Positions 18,748-28,645 of a DNA stretch of 64,000 nucleotides are shown here, piece by piece. Source of the stretch: Prochlorococcus sp. AG-363-O15. GTDB lineage: Bacteria; Cyanobacteriota; Cyanobacteriia; PCC-6307; Cyanobiaceae. The DNA lies in contig QCFZ01000004.1 of assembly GCA_003278255.1 (NCBI GenBank), positions 1 to 64,000 of the forward strand. The letters are read 5' to 3'. A program made the position numbers and the translations under genes. Under the pieces are notes generated by a model. It was given only the letters and a program-made list of their open reading frames with translations, made no database searches and had not been told where the DNA came from. Numbering within the stretch: position 1 is the first letter of the stretch; every line of letters begins with the position of its first letter.

Positions 18748-19344
18748 ATGAGTGATTCTTACAGCGATCCTCAGCAGAACACTAGAAACATCGAAACCAC
18801 ACGAGATGGTGGCCGAGGTGGATTTAGAGGTGGACGTGGTCCAGGGAACAGAGACTCAGGGGGATTTCGGATCCGCCTAAGTGACAATGAAATGCGATCC
18901 GCTCGATCGATTCAAGAAGCTTTCAACCTTCGCTCCACCGTTGCCGTACTGGGTTTTGCTTTACGAACCCTAGGCCAAATGCTGGAAGAAGGAAAACTAG
19001 ATGATCTAGTGGCCCAATACAAAACACAAGGACCTCGAAATAACTTCCGAAGAGAAGATAACAGTGGAGGCTCTAGAAGAAAAAATTTCGACTTCGACAA
19101 GCAAGATTCAGAACGAGGTCCTAAGCCAAATCCATTTGCCAGGCCGGCAAAACCAAACCCTTCCATCAAAGATGAAAAGAAAGACTCAGAAGATTCATCT
19201 GAAGAAAAAACTTCTACTGAGAAAACACAACTTCAAGTAGAGACCACCCAAAATATTGATGCAGAGCCATTAGAAACAAATCAAAACCTAGAAGATACAA
19301 AAGCAACACAAGAGAAAGATTCTGCCTCTCCCAGCGAGGGTTAA
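18748..19344 (+). CDS. RGG-rich conserved hypothetical protein (putative RNA-binding)
   Basis: This 198-residue protein is not one I can assign to a characterised family. Three parts are visible. An arginine/glycine-rich, disordered N terminus has GGRGGFRGGRGPG at about 22-34. A conserved helical core of about 60 residues includes IRLSDNEMRSARSIQEAF and LRTLGQMLEEGKLDDLV. A long, highly acidic Ser/Thr/Glu-rich tail follows. RGG segments commonly bind RNA, so an RNA role is an inference. It ends 3 bp before the trpS start and may be co-transcribed with trpS and thrS. A purine-rich AGGAAGAAGAAA precedes the ATG. Confidence 0.75.
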   Translation: MSDSYSDPQQNTRNIETTRDGGRGGFRGGRGPGNRDSGGFRIRLSDNEMRSARSIQEAFNLRSTVAVLGFALRTLGQMLEEGKLDDLVAQYKTQGPRNNFRREDNSGGSRRKNFDFDKQDSERGPKPNPFARPAKPNPSIKDEKKDSEDSSEEKTSTEKTQLQVETTQNIDAEPLETNQNLEDTKATQEKDSASPSEG

Positions 19345-19347
19345 TCA

Positions 19348-20364
19348 GTGACAAGAAAAAGGGTTTTCTCTGGAGTTCAGCCAACTGGAGATCTTCATCT
19401 GGGCAACTGGCTTGGAGCCATAAAGAATTGGGTTGATTTACAAAAAACCCATGAAACATTTGTTTGTGTAGTAGATCTACATGCAATAACCGTACCTCAT
19501 AAACCAGAATTAATCGCAAAGAATACAATCTCAACTGCAGCACAATATTTAGCCTGTGGAATGGATCCGAAACTATGCACAATCTTCATACAAAGTCAGA
19601 TAGCCGCCCATAGTGAACTTTGCTGGCTTTTGAATTGTGTAACACCATTAAATTGGATGGAACGCATGATTCAATTTAAGGAAAAAGCAATAAAGCAAGG
19701 TGACAATGTATCTGTTGGTCTTCTGGATTATCCAATATTGATGGCTGCAGATATTCTTTTATATGATACAGACTTAGTGCCTGTTGGCGAAGATCAAAAG
19801 CAACATTTAGAACTAGCTAGAGATATTGCACAGCAAAGAATAAATTCAACATTTTTAACTAAAAACGAACCAATCTTAAAATTACCAGAACCATTAATAA
19901 TAAAAGAAGGAGCAAAAATCATGAGTCTAATAGATGGGAACAAAAAAATGAGCAAAAGTGATCCCAATGATGGAAGTAGAATATGTTTATTAGATCCTCC
20001 TGAATTAATTACAAAGAAAATCAAACGAGCCAAAACAGATTCATTTGTAGGTCTAGAATTTGATAACCCAGTCAGACCTGAAGCAAATAATTTATTAAAC
20101 CTCTACTCCTTAATGAGTGGATCCAGTAAAGAATCAGTATTGGAAGAATGTATTGAAATGGGATGGGGTGTTTTTAAACCAATTCTTGCTGAAGCAACTA
20201 TTTCGAAACTTGAACCTATTCAAATAAGATATAAGGAACTAATCAAGAATCCCGAAGAAATAAATAGGATTCTTAAAGAAGGTAAAACCCAGGCCCAGGA
20301 AGTTGCACAAGCTACGCTTCAACGGGTCAAACTAGCTTTAGGTCTTTTACAGGAAATGGATTGA
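19348..20364 (+). CDS. trpS: tryptophan--tRNA ligase
   Basis: This class I aminoacyl-tRNA synthetase charges tRNA-Trp. The 338-residue product has the HIGH-type motif [13 protein letters not shown] near residue 11, DLHAITVPH, the tryptophan-site stretch [16 protein letters not shown] and the KMSKS loop [10 protein letters not shown] near 200. The start is a GTG at 19348, three bases after the stop of the RGG protein; the conserved [13 protein letters not shown] follows at once, so no later start is possible. The stop is 2 bp before the thrS ATG. Confidence 0.97.
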   Translation: MTRKRVFSGVQPTGDLHLGNWLGAIKNWVDLQKTHETFVCVVDLHAITVPHKPELIAKNTISTAAQYLACGMDPKLCTIFIQSQIAAHSELCWLLNCVTPLNWMERMIQFKEKAIKQGDNVSVGLLDYPILMAADILLYDTDLVPVGEDQKQHLELARDIAQQRINSTFLTKNEPILKLPEPLIIKEGAKIMSLIDGNKKMSKSDPNDGSRICLLDPPELITKKIKRAKTDSFVGLEFDNPVRPEANNLLNLYSLMSGSSKESVLEECIEMGWGVFKPILAEATISKLEPIQIRYKELIKNPEEINRILKEGKTQAQEVAQATLQRVKLALGLLQEMD

Positions 20365-20366
20365 TC

Positions 20367-22284
20367 ATGCCAATAATTACTCTCCCAGATGGCACAAGAA
20401 AAAAATTTGATCATCCAATCACAATTTCGGAAATTGCAGCAAGCATTGGACCTGGCCTAGCTAAAGCGGCCTTGGCAGGCAAAGTTGATGACATGCTGAT
20501 AGATACCTCCATCCCAATAAGTAAGAATTCAAATGTACAAATAATTACAGCTAGAGACAAAGAAGGATTAGAAATAATTAGACATTCATTTGCGCATCTT
20601 CTGGGTCACGCCATTAAGCAATTATATCCTGAAGCCAAGATGACAATAGGACCGGTTATAGAGGATGGTTTTTATTATGATATTTCCTACAAAGAAACAT
20701 TTACACCAAAAGATCTTGATAAAATAGAATCTAGGATGAAGGAGCTTATAAAAACTAACTATGATGTAATCGTAAAAATTGTCTCAAAAGATGAGGCGCG
20801 CAAGACATTTATACAAAGAGAAGAGCCTTATAAACTAGAAATAGTGGATGGAATTCCTGAAGGAGAAACTATAAAGCTATACAAGCACAAAGAATACACA
20901 GACATGTGCAGAGGCCCCCATGTTCCTAATACTAAGCATTTAAGATCTTTCAAACTAATGAAAGTATCAGGGGCCTATTGGCGAGGCAATTCAGACAATG
21001 AGATGTTGCAAAGAATCTATGGAACAGCTTGGAGCAACTCAAAAGACTTACAATCCTATTTAGAACGTATTGAAGAAGCTGAACGCAGAGATCATAGAAA
21101 GATCGCAAAAACATTGTCACTCTTTCATACTCAAGAAGAATCCCCTGGGATGGTTTTTTTGGCATCCAAAAGGCTGGGTTATATATCAGATTTTGGAACA
21201 ATATATACGAAAGGTCTTATCCAAAAGAGGTTATCTAGAAATTAAAACGCCTCAGGCTGTAGACAGAAGTCTATGGGAGAAATCAGGACATTGGGAAAAA
21301 TTTAAAGATGATATGTTTACAACTACTTCGGAAAATAGGGAATACGCAATTAAGCCCATGAATTGTCCTTGTCATGTACAAGTTTTCAATCAAGGTTTAA
21401 AAAGTTATCGAGATCTACCCTTACGCCTGGCTGAATTTGGATCTTGTCATCGAAACGAACCCTCTGGATCACTTCATGGATTAATGCGAGTAAGAAATTT
21501 CGTTCAAGATGATGCTCATATTTTTTGTACTGAATCACAAATCCAACATGAAGTCGCTAACTTTATTGACCTTGTTTTTGAGGTTTACCAATCATTTGGA
21601 TTTAATTCAATACAAATAAAATTGTCTACACGACCTAATAAACGTGTTGGCAGCGAAGAGATTTGGGACAAATCTGAAAAGGCATTAGAAGATGCTTTAA
21701 ATGCTAAATCACTTAATTGGGACTTACTTCCTGGAGAAGGCGCATTTTATGGTCCAAAAATTGAGTTTTCATTAACAGATTGTCTCGGCAGAGTTTGGCA
21801 ATGTGGCACGATTCAAGTTGACTTTTCAATGCCTCAACGACTTGGTGCTACATATATTTCAGAGAATGGACAACGTAATCATCCTGTAATGCTTCATAGA
21901 GCTATTCTTGGATCATTTGAAAGATTTATAGGTATTCTTATAGAACATTATGCTGGTCATTTTCCGACATGGTTGGCACCTGTTCAAGTTGTGATTATGG
22001 GCATTACAGATAGAAACTCAACAGCTTGCAAATCCATAAGTGAAGAACTTTCTAAAGAAGGTTATAGAGTAGATTTAGACTTAAGGAATGAAAAAGTTGG
22101 GTTCAAAATCCGTGAACACACTCTTCAAAGAGTTCCATTCATGCTCGTAATTGGAGACAAAGAAGAAGAGAACAAAGAAGTTTCAGTTAGAACAAGATCA
22201 GGAAAAGACTTAGGAGTTATGAATATAGCCAGTTTCCTATCAATACTTGATGATTCAATTTCATTGATGGGGAGAAATAATTAA
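20367..22284 (+). CDS. thrS: threonine--tRNA ligase, reading frame interrupted by one extra T
   Basis: ThrRS charges tRNA-Thr and edits Ser-tRNA-Thr. The ATG at 20367 opens a frame with TGS domain ([10 protein letters not shown]), editing domain (HSFAHLLGH at 73-81, [11 protein letters not shown]) and EESPGM, then runs out at 21245. The catalytic core [10 protein letters not shown], with zinc-site MNCPCH, motif 2 RNEPSG and the anticodon-binding domain, continues to 22284 in the +1 frame. The switch point is a seven-T run (21154-21160): six Ts would read GTT TTT TGG CAT and give a normal 638-residue protein. It may be a sequence error, transcriptional slippage, or a true split at the editing/catalytic boundary. 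All active-site motifs are intact. Confidence 0.93.
21154..21160 (+). other. T7 homopolymer at the thrS frame switch
   Basis: The frame entering the run is GGG ATG GTT TTT TTG GCA (upstream frame). The family sequence GMVFWHPKGW requires GTT TTT TGG CAT, one T fewer. A -1 ribosomal shift at U-UUU-UUG would not restore the frame; a +1 shift or loss of one U during transcription would. Confidence 0.9.
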
Positions 22285-22408
22285 GAAATCAATCCACTTC
22301 AACCTAATGATCATGAACCAAAAAAAGTTTAAGAATAAACAATCAAAATCCACTGATATTAAAAACCCTAGTCTAGATAACTTATCTTTATTACTATAAA
22401 AGCTAACT

Positions 22409-22837
22409 ATGAAAAACATGAATGAAATTCAGATTTCAACATTATCAGATTTAAAAGTTCTCCGTACTGCACCGAAACTAAATCAGAAACAAGTCAAATA
22501 CCTCTTTAAAGAATTAATAGAGGCCATGAAGAAAGCTGAATGGTTCACTATTGGAATTATGGCTGAATCAGCAGCATCAGCGCTTATTTCTATAAGACAA
22601 ATCGAAGACTACTTCTCTTGGTCCCGAATGCAACTCACTGAAAAACCAGAAAAGGAAGGTCCTGTATTTCTAAAAGCCAATCAAAATACTGGAAACATTC
22701 ATATTCGAATTGAGCATGGACTAGGAGAAGGCATTCTTATAAGTGGTCAACATTCCAACCCAGAAAATCCAACCTATACGTGGGGGCCTTTACCTCTTGA
22801 TTTCTTTGATCTTGCAAAAGAAAGAACTTACAAGTAA
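22409..22837 (+). CDS. DUF1824 family protein
   Basis: The 142-residue soluble protein resembles the cyanobacterial DUF1824 family: TIGIMAESAASALISIRQIEDYF in the middle, EGPVFLKANQNTG, and the C-terminal GPLPLDFF. No function is known for the family. It is preceded by 124 bp after thrS containing a TATAAA-like box just upstream of the start, and is followed by glk after 58 bp. A start two codons later (second Met) is possible. Confidence 0.7.
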   Translation: MKNMNEIQISTLSDLKVLRTAPKLNQKQVKYLFKELIEAMKKAEWFTIGIMAESAASALISIRQIEDYFSWSRMQLTEKPEKEGPVFLKANQNTGNIHIRIEHGLGEGILISGQHSNPENPTYTWGPLPLDFFDLAKERTYK

Positions 22838-22895
22838 TAATACAATAAAAGTTTTACTCTTACATTAATAAAAACCCCTCTCTTTATATGCAACT

Positions 22896-23933
22896 ATGAA
22901 TTTTCTAGCTGGTGATTTGGGAGGAACAAAAACTTTACTAGCTATATATAGTTGTGGTAAAAAAATGACAAAGATATATCAAAAACGATATCTTTCATCT
23001 GAATGGTCTTCCTTTGAAGAGATTATTATAAATTTTATAAAGAATCTACCTGTACAAATTTCTCCACCTAATTATGGATGTATAGCCGTTGCAGGACCTG
23101 TTTTTAATGGGAAAGCTAAGATAACTAATCTCGATTGGCAAATAGAAGATAAAAGTATTTGTTCTTATGCTTCTCTCGAAAAAGTTGAAATAATAAATGA
23201 TTTCTCTGTATTAATTCATGGTTTACCTTATCTCGATTCTAATCAACAGGTTGAAATTCAATCTCCAGCAATAGAAAAAACTACAGAAGGAACAGTTGCC
23301 ATAATTGGAGCAGGTACTGGTCTAGGTATGACCAAAGGTTTAATTACTCCAAAGGGAATTTTTAACTTCCCAAGTGAAGGGGGTCATAGTGAGTTTGCTC
23401 CTCGTTCTGAAAATGAATGGAAATTAGCTCTATGGCTTAAATCCGATTTAAACCTAAAAAGATTATCAATAGAACGAGTAGTAAGTGGAACAGGGTTAGG
23501 CAATATTGCTAATTGGTTACTAAATGAATCCAAGGCGGATTCTCATCCTCTTAGACCAAAAGCACAAGCTTGGCGATACGGGAAAAATTCAAAAGTAGAT
23601 CTACCTTCATTAGTCAGTAAAGCTGCTCAAGAAGGAGATCCTTTAATGAAAGTAGCCATCGAAATCTGGCTAAATGCCTATGGATCTGCAGCAGGGGATC
23701 TTGCACTTCAAGAACTCTGCAATGCTGGCCTATGGATTGGAGGAGGTACAGCCATAAAGCACCTTGAAGGACTTCGCTCTCAAACCTTTATTAAAGGTAT
23801 GCAAAACAAAGGTCGCTTTAAGAAATTTATTCAACAACTTCCCGTAATGGCACTAATTGACCCAGAAGCTGGCATATTCAGTGCAGCCTGCAGAGCTCGC
23901 TCAATAGCTCAATCAAATGGGAAACTGACATGA
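22896..23933 (+). CDS. glk: glucokinase
   Basis: It phosphorylates glucose to glucose-6-phosphate using ATP. The 345-residue protein of the Glk family starts with the phosphate-binding LAGDLGGTKTLLAIYS, followed by GCIAVAGPVFNGKAKITNLDW, INDFSVLIHGLPYL (catalytic Asp region), VAIIGAGTGLGMTKG and FPSEGGHSEFAPRSENE. The C-terminal LWIGGGTAIKHLE completes the ATP site. In a phototroph, it probably recycles glucose from glycogen or osmolyte turnover. It is 13 bp upstream of thrB on the same strand. Confidence 0.93.
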   Translation: MNFLAGDLGGTKTLLAIYSCGKKMTKIYQKRYLSSEWSSFEEIIINFIKNLPVQISPPNYGCIAVAGPVFNGKAKITNLDWQIEDKSICSYASLEKVEIINDFSVLIHGLPYLDSNQQVEIQSPAIEKTTEGTVAIIGAGTGLGMTKGLITPKGIFNFPSEGGHSEFAPRSENEWKLALWLKSDLNLKRLSIERVVSGTGLGNIANWLLNESKADSHPLRPKAQAWRYGKNSKVDLPSLVSKAAQEGDPLMKVAIEIWLNAYGSAAGDLALQELCNAGLWIGGGTAIKHLEGLRSQTFIKGMQNKGRFKKFIQQLPVMALIDPEAGIFSAACRARSIAQSNGKLT

Positions 23934-23946
23934 ACAGGAAAAACAT

Positions 23947-24894
23947 ATGGCGCAGCCGCGCATAGGTCAAAAAGTACTCGTAGATGTTCCATCTACGTCA
24001 GCCAACCTAGGGCCAGGCTTTGATTGTCTTGGTGCAGCAGTTGACCTGAACAACAAATTCACAATCAGACGGATCGAAGGTAATGGTGAGCGATTTGAGC
24101 TAATCATTGAAGGGCCTGAAGGAAGTCATTTGCGAGGGGGGCCAGATAATTTGTTTTATCGGGCGGCTCAGAGAGTCTGGAAAGAAGCGGGAATTGAACC
24201 CGTAGGGCTTGAAGCCCGAGTGAGACTTGCAGTTCCACCTGCAAGAGGCTTAGGTAGCAGTGCAACTGCAATAGTGGCGGGACTAGTCGGTGCTAATGCC
24301 TTAACTGGTTCTCCTCTGAGCAAAGAAAAATTATTAGAGCTTGCTATTGATATTGAAGGTCATCCCGACAACGTTGTGCCTTCTTTATTGGGAGGTCTAT
24401 GCATGACTGCAAAAGCAGCATCAGAAAGATGGAGGGTTGTGCGATGTGAATGGGCTGATTCAGTAAAAGCAGTGGTTGCTATCCCATCAATTCGGCTTAG
24501 TACAAGCGAAGCAAGAAGAGTCATGCCTAAAACAATTCCGCTTGGAGACGCAGTTGTAAATCTTGGTGCAATGACCCTTCTCCTACAGGGGCTAAGAACC
24601 GGCAACGGAGATTTGATTGCCGATGGAATGAATGATCGCCTCCATGAGCCTTATAGATGGCGATTAATCAAAGGAGGACTTGAAGTAAGAAAAGCTGCCT
24701 TACAAGCGGGAGCATGGGGATGCGCAATAAGCGGAGCCGGACCTAGTATTTTGGCCTTATGCGATAAGCAATCTGGTCTGTCCGTGAGTGAAGCCATGGT
24801 CAAAACCTGGCAATCTTTTGATGTAGAAAGCAGGGCTCCGATGCTTAACCTTCAAACCCTTGGAAGCAACTGGAAACCAGGCGAACATGAGTAG
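23947..24894 (+). CDS. thrB: homoserine kinase
   Basis: This GHMP kinase phosphorylates L-homoserine in threonine synthesis. The 315-residue product has the N-terminal VDVPSTSANLGPGFDCLG, the ATP-binding glycine-rich VPPARGLGSSATAIVAGLVGAN at about 95-116, and the C-terminal GCAISGAGPSILAL. It lies 13 bp after glk. Threonyl-tRNA synthetase lies less than 2 kb upstream, so a product and its user are neighbours; no attenuator is visible. Confidence 0.97.
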   Translation: MAQPRIGQKVLVDVPSTSANLGPGFDCLGAAVDLNNKFTIRRIEGNGERFELIIEGPEGSHLRGGPDNLFYRAAQRVWKEAGIEPVGLEARVRLAVPPARGLGSSATAIVAGLVGANALTGSPLSKEKLLELAIDIEGHPDNVVPSLLGGLCMTAKAASERWRVVRCEWADSVKAVVAIPSIRLSTSEARRVMPKTIPLGDAVVNLGAMTLLLQGLRTGNGDLIADGMNDRLHEPYRWRLIKGGLEVRKAALQAGAWGCAISGAGPSILALCDKQSGLSVSEAMVKTWQSFDVESRAPMLNLQTLGSNWKPGEHE

Positions 24895-24936
24895 ATATAC
24901 TCACGCAATTGCTGAAGGAGTGATAGGTTATTGATC

Positions 24937-26517
24937 ATGCTAATGCCAATCATCGACGCCAACCTGCCGATGACGGCTGCATCCCAAGGAAATTTTCCTT
25001 GGCTTTCGGTAATAGTTTTACTGCCAGCGGTAGGGGCTTTATTGATGCCTTTACTGCCAAAAGAAGAAAGTATTAATAGAAATCTACCTAGGAATCTTGC
25101 ACTGTCTTTTTTAGCCAGTGACTTTTTACTAATGCTTTTTGCATTTGGTCGTTTCTTCAATACCCATATTGGTGGACTTCAATTACAAGAAAGAATCAAT
25201 TGGCTTCCTTTGATAGGTCTCGAATGGTCTCTAGCTACTGATGGAATCTCGTTACCATTAGTTTTATTAAGTGGACTAATAACTCTACTTTCTGCTGCTG
25301 CAAGCTGGAAAGTGACAAGTAAAACAAGGCTCTATTTTGCGCTTCTGTTAGTTCAAGCATCTGCGCAAGCCTTAGTTTTCCTTTCGCAAGATTTTTTATT
25401 ATTTTTTCTAGCTTGGGAACTGGAACTAGTCCCTGTTTATTTACTAATTGCTATTTGGGGTGGAAATCGCAGACTTTATGCCGCAACCAAATTCATACTT
25501 TATACAGCACTTGCATCGTTATTGATTCTCATAAGTGGTCTAGCCCTTGCACTTTCTGGCAATGACTTCACGCTAAATCTAACGGAATTAGCACAAAGAT
25601 CTCCAAGTGGAAGTTTTGGTATTTTCTGTTATCTAGGTTTCTTAATTGGTTTTGGAGTAAAGCTTCCAATATTCCCATTACATACTTGGCTTCCAGATGC
25701 ACATGGAGAGGCAAATGCTCCAGTCTCAATGCTCTTAGCTGGCGTCTTATTAAAAATGGGAGGCTATGCATTATTAAGATTTAATGTACAAATGTTACCA
25801 GAAGCTCATCAGCAACTTGCACCAGCACTAGTTGTGATTGGAATTGTAAATATAATTTATGGTGCACTAAATGCCTTTGCCCAAGACAATGTAAAACGGA
25901 GAATTGCATGCAGTTCTGTAAGCCATATGGGTTTTGTCTTGTTAGGCATTGGAGCAATAGATGCTTTAGGAATTAGTGGTGCAATGCTTCAAATGATTAG
26001 CCACGGTCTAATAGCAGCTGCAATGTTTTTCATTACAGGAAGTTTTTACGAAAGGACCAATACACTCTCCATACCCAATATGGGAGGATTAGCAAAAGTT
26101 CTGCCAATCACTTTCGCCTTTTTCTTAACCAGTTCTCTAGCTTCTCTTGCATTGCCAGGAATGAGTGGATTTGTAAGTGAAATTACTGTTTTCCTTGGAA
26201 TTACTAGTCAAGATAGTTTTACATCCGTCTTCAGGGCAATAACAATATTTCTGGCAGCCATTGGCCTTGTACTAACACCAGTTTATCTATTATCAATGTG
26301 CAGAAGGGTCTTCTTTGGACCGCGAATACCTGCATTAGCTGTAGTCAATGATATGAACCCAAGAGAATTAACTATTGGTCTAACACTAATACTTCCAACA
26401 CTAGTTATTGGTTTCTGGCCAAGAATTATTATTGACTTGTATGAGGCATCAACAAATGCTCTTTCCGAAAGGATAATTAGTCATAGCCTTATAGCCATAA
26501 CACATTCAATTGCATAA
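24937..26517 (+). CDS. ndhD: NAD(P)H-quinone oxidoreductase chain 4 (NDH-1 subunit D)
   Basis: This large membrane subunit of the thylakoid NDH-1 complex (Mrp antiporter-like) serves respiration and cyclic electron flow around photosystem I. It has about 14 hydrophobic segments. Family motifs include [19 protein letters not shown], the central [18 protein letters not shown] and [18 protein letters not shown]. Of the close in-frame starts TTG 24931, ATG 24937 and ATG 24943, the ATG at 24937 is best placed after the purine-rich AGGAG at 24917-24921. The 3' end nearly touches the peptidase gene. Several ndhD paralogues exist in cyanobacteria; length and context suggest the ndhD1 type. Confidence 0.93.
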   Translation: MLMPIIDANLPMTAASQGNFPWLSVIVLLPAVGALLMPLLPKEESINRNLPRNLALSFLASDFLLMLFAFGRFFNTHIGGLQLQERINWLPLIGLEWSLATDGISLPLVLLSGLITLLSAAASWKVTSKTRLYFALLLVQASAQALVFLSQDFLLFFLAWELELVPVYLLIAIWGGNRRLYAATKFILYTALASLLILISGLALALSGNDFTLNLTELAQRSPSGSFGIFCYLGFLIGFGVKLPIFPLHTWLPDAHGEANAPVSMLLAGVLLKMGGYALLRFNVQMLPEAHQQLAPALVVIGIVNIIYGALNAFAQDNVKRRIACSSVSHMGFVLLGIGAIDALGISGAMLQMISHGLIAAAMFFITGSFYERTNTLSIPNMGGLAKVLPITFAFFLTSSLASLALPGMSGFVSEITVFLGITSQDSFTSVFRAITIFLAAIGLVLTPVYLLSMCRRVFFGPRIPALAVVNDMNPRELTIGLTLILPTLVIGFWPRIIIDLYEASTNALSERIISHSLIAITHSIA

Positions 26518-26518
26518 A

Positions 26519-28645
26519 ATGAAAGATAATCCAAAGACTTACCCATTGTTAATAGGGAAAGGGTTCCCGCAGTATGAAAATATTAATGCCAAGAATATTA
26601 CTGAAGAGATACCACTTCTTCTAAAAGAATTAAATGATTCACTCGATGAGCTAGAAAGAGATATTCTTGAAATTCTGAATCAGGATAAATATATATCTTG
26701 GGAAAATCTCATGACCCCCATATATCAGATTGGAGAAAAACTAAGATGGAGCTGGGGAGCAGTTTGTCACCTAAATAGTGTATGTAACTCAGAAGAGATT
26801 CGTTTAGCGCATGCAAAACTACAACCAGATGTAATAAAATTCATTAATCGTACCGGGCAAAGCAAGATACTATATAAGGGTTTATCACATCTCAAAGAAG
26901 ATAATTCTCTAGATAAATTACAAGAGAGAATAATTAAAATCGAACTTCATTCAATGCATCAGAAAGGAATAGGTTTAGATGTATCTAAGCAAGAAGAATT
27001 TAATCGTGACAGTCAACGATTGGCTGAGCTCTCAACAAAATTCAGTAACAACTTATTAGACGCAACAAAAGACTGGAATCTCTTATTAAAAACACATTCC
27101 CAAATTGATGGACTACCTCCTAGAGCCCTTGAAGTACTAGCAAAAGCCGCAAAAGAAGCAGGATATAAAAATGATGAAGACAATTCAGACCCAACATCAG
27201 AGAAAGGCCCTTGGTTATTGGGCCTAGACCCCCCAAGATATATACCTTTCATGACTCATGCTAACGATAGAAATCTAAGAGAAGTTCTATACAAGGCAAG
27301 TGTTAGAAAAGCTAGTGAAGGTAAGTTTAACAACACAGATATAATCGAAGAGATCCTTACTATTAGATGTAGACAAGCAAAACGTTTAGGTTATGTTAAT
27401 TGGGCGGAGCTTAGTCTATCTAGCAAGATGGCAAAAAATATTGATAATGTTGAAGAACTTCTTGAAGATCTTAGGGTAGCTGCAATTTCAAAGTCCAAAG
27501 AAGAACTAAAAGATTTACTAGATTGTGCAAAACGAAATTTACCTTTGCAAACTTCTAATCTTGCTCCATGGGATATCAATTTTTGGTCTGAAAAACTAAA
27601 ACAAGAACGCTTCAATGTAAACCAAGAATATTTACGCCCTTGGTTTCCATTACCTAAAGTGCTTGATGGTCTATTCAAGCTTTGCGAACGACTATTTGAA
27701 ATAACAATTAAGCCTGCCAATGGTGAAGCCCCAACTTGGCATGAGGACGTTCAGTTCTTCAAAATAAAAGACAAAGATGGATCAGATATAGCAGCCTTTT
27801 ACCTGGATCCATACAGTAGGCCTAAAACAAAAAGGGGGGGAGCATGGATGGATGAATGTTTAGGTAGGAATAATCATTCTGAAGAAAGAAAGGTTTTGCC
27901 CGTTGCATATCTAATATGCAATCAAACCCCACCAATAAATGAAACACCTAGCTTAATGAGTTTTGAAGAAGTTAAAACACTGTTTCACGAGTTTGGGCAT
28001 GGTTTACAACATATGCTGACAACAGTTAATTATCCACAAGCAGCTGGGATAAATAACGTGGAGTGGGATGCTGTTGAATTACCTAGTCAATTTATGGAGA
28101 ACTGGTGCCTTGATCATCAAACTCTTATGAGTATGGCAAAGCACTGGCAAACGAATGAATCCTTGCCGGAAGAAGAGTACAAGAAATTACGTGATTCAAG
28201 TACATTTAATGGGGGATTATCAACTCTTAGACAATTACATTTTGCCCTTACTGATTTACACCTTCATAGTAGATGGAATAAAGACTGTGGTTTAACACCA
28301 GATGAATTGAGAAGACTAGTAGCCGAAAACACTACTGTTATTCCTCCGATACAGGAAGATAATTTTCTCTGCTCATTTAGCCATATATTTGCAGGAGGCT
28401 ATGCCGCAGGTTACTACTCCTATAAGTGGGCTGAAGTACTTAGTGCAGATGCATTTTCAGCATTTGAAGAAGCTGGTCTGCATGAAGAAGAAAAAATAAA
28501 AGAAACTGGCAAACTTTTCCGAGAAACAATTCTAAGTATGGGTGGAAGTCAATCGCCAAATGATATTTTTATAGCATTTAGAGGAAGGCCACCAACTACA
28601 GAAGCATTAATTCGTCATTCTGGCCTAGCGACAAGTCTTGAATAA
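26519..28645 (+). CDS. M3 family metallopeptidase (oligopeptidase A type)
   Basis: This cytoplasmic zinc endopeptidase of about 708 residues degrades short peptides, including cleaved signal peptides. The zinc site is HEFGHGLQHM near residue 490, with the third ligand Glu in the following NVEWDAVELPSQFMENW helix. AGGYAAGYYSYKWAEVLSADAF is the typical substrate-site tyrosine region. The ATG at 26519 lies 1 bp after the ndhD stop; a TTG at 26510 would overlap ndhD. The 3' end overlaps the convergent lipase-like gene by 50 bp. It corresponds to PrlC/OpdA of E. coli. Confidence 0.92.
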   Translation: MKDNPKTYPLLIGKGFPQYENINAKNITEEIPLLLKELNDSLDELERDILEILNQDKYISWENLMTPIYQIGEKLRWSWGAVCHLNSVCNSEEIRLAHAKLQPDVIKFINRTGQSKILYKGLSHLKEDNSLDKLQERIIKIELHSMHQKGIGLDVSKQEEFNRDSQRLAELSTKFSNNLLDATKDWNLLLKTHSQIDGLPPRALEVLAKAAKEAGYKNDEDNSDPTSEKGPWLLGLDPPRYIPFMTHANDRNLREVLYKASVRKASEGKFNNTDIIEEILTIRCRQAKRLGYVNWAELSLSSKMAKNIDNVEELLEDLRVAAISKSKEELKDLLDCAKRNLPLQTSNLAPWDINFWSEKLKQERFNVNQEYLRPWFPLPKVLDGLFKLCERLFEITIKPANGEAPTWHEDVQFFKIKDKDGSDIAAFYLDPYSRPKTKRGGAWMDECLGRNNHSEERKVLPVAYLICNQTPPINETPSLMSFEEVKTLFHEFGHGLQHMLTTVNYPQAAGINNVEWDAVELPSQFMENWCLDHQTLMSMAKHWQTNESLPEEEYKKLRDSSTFNGGLSTLRQLHFALTDLHLHSRWNKDCGLTPDELRRLVAENTTVIPPIQEDNFLCSFSHIFAGGYAAGYYSYKWAEVLSADAFSAFEEAGLHEEEKIKETGKLFRETILSMGGSQSPNDIFIAFRGRPPTTEALIRHSGLATSLE

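Noticed and set aside
21154-21161. U-UUU-UUG looks like a -1 ribosomal frameshift heptamer in thrS
   Set aside because: A -1 shift does not lead into the catalytic frame; that frame needs loss of one base (+1 shift or deletion of one U).
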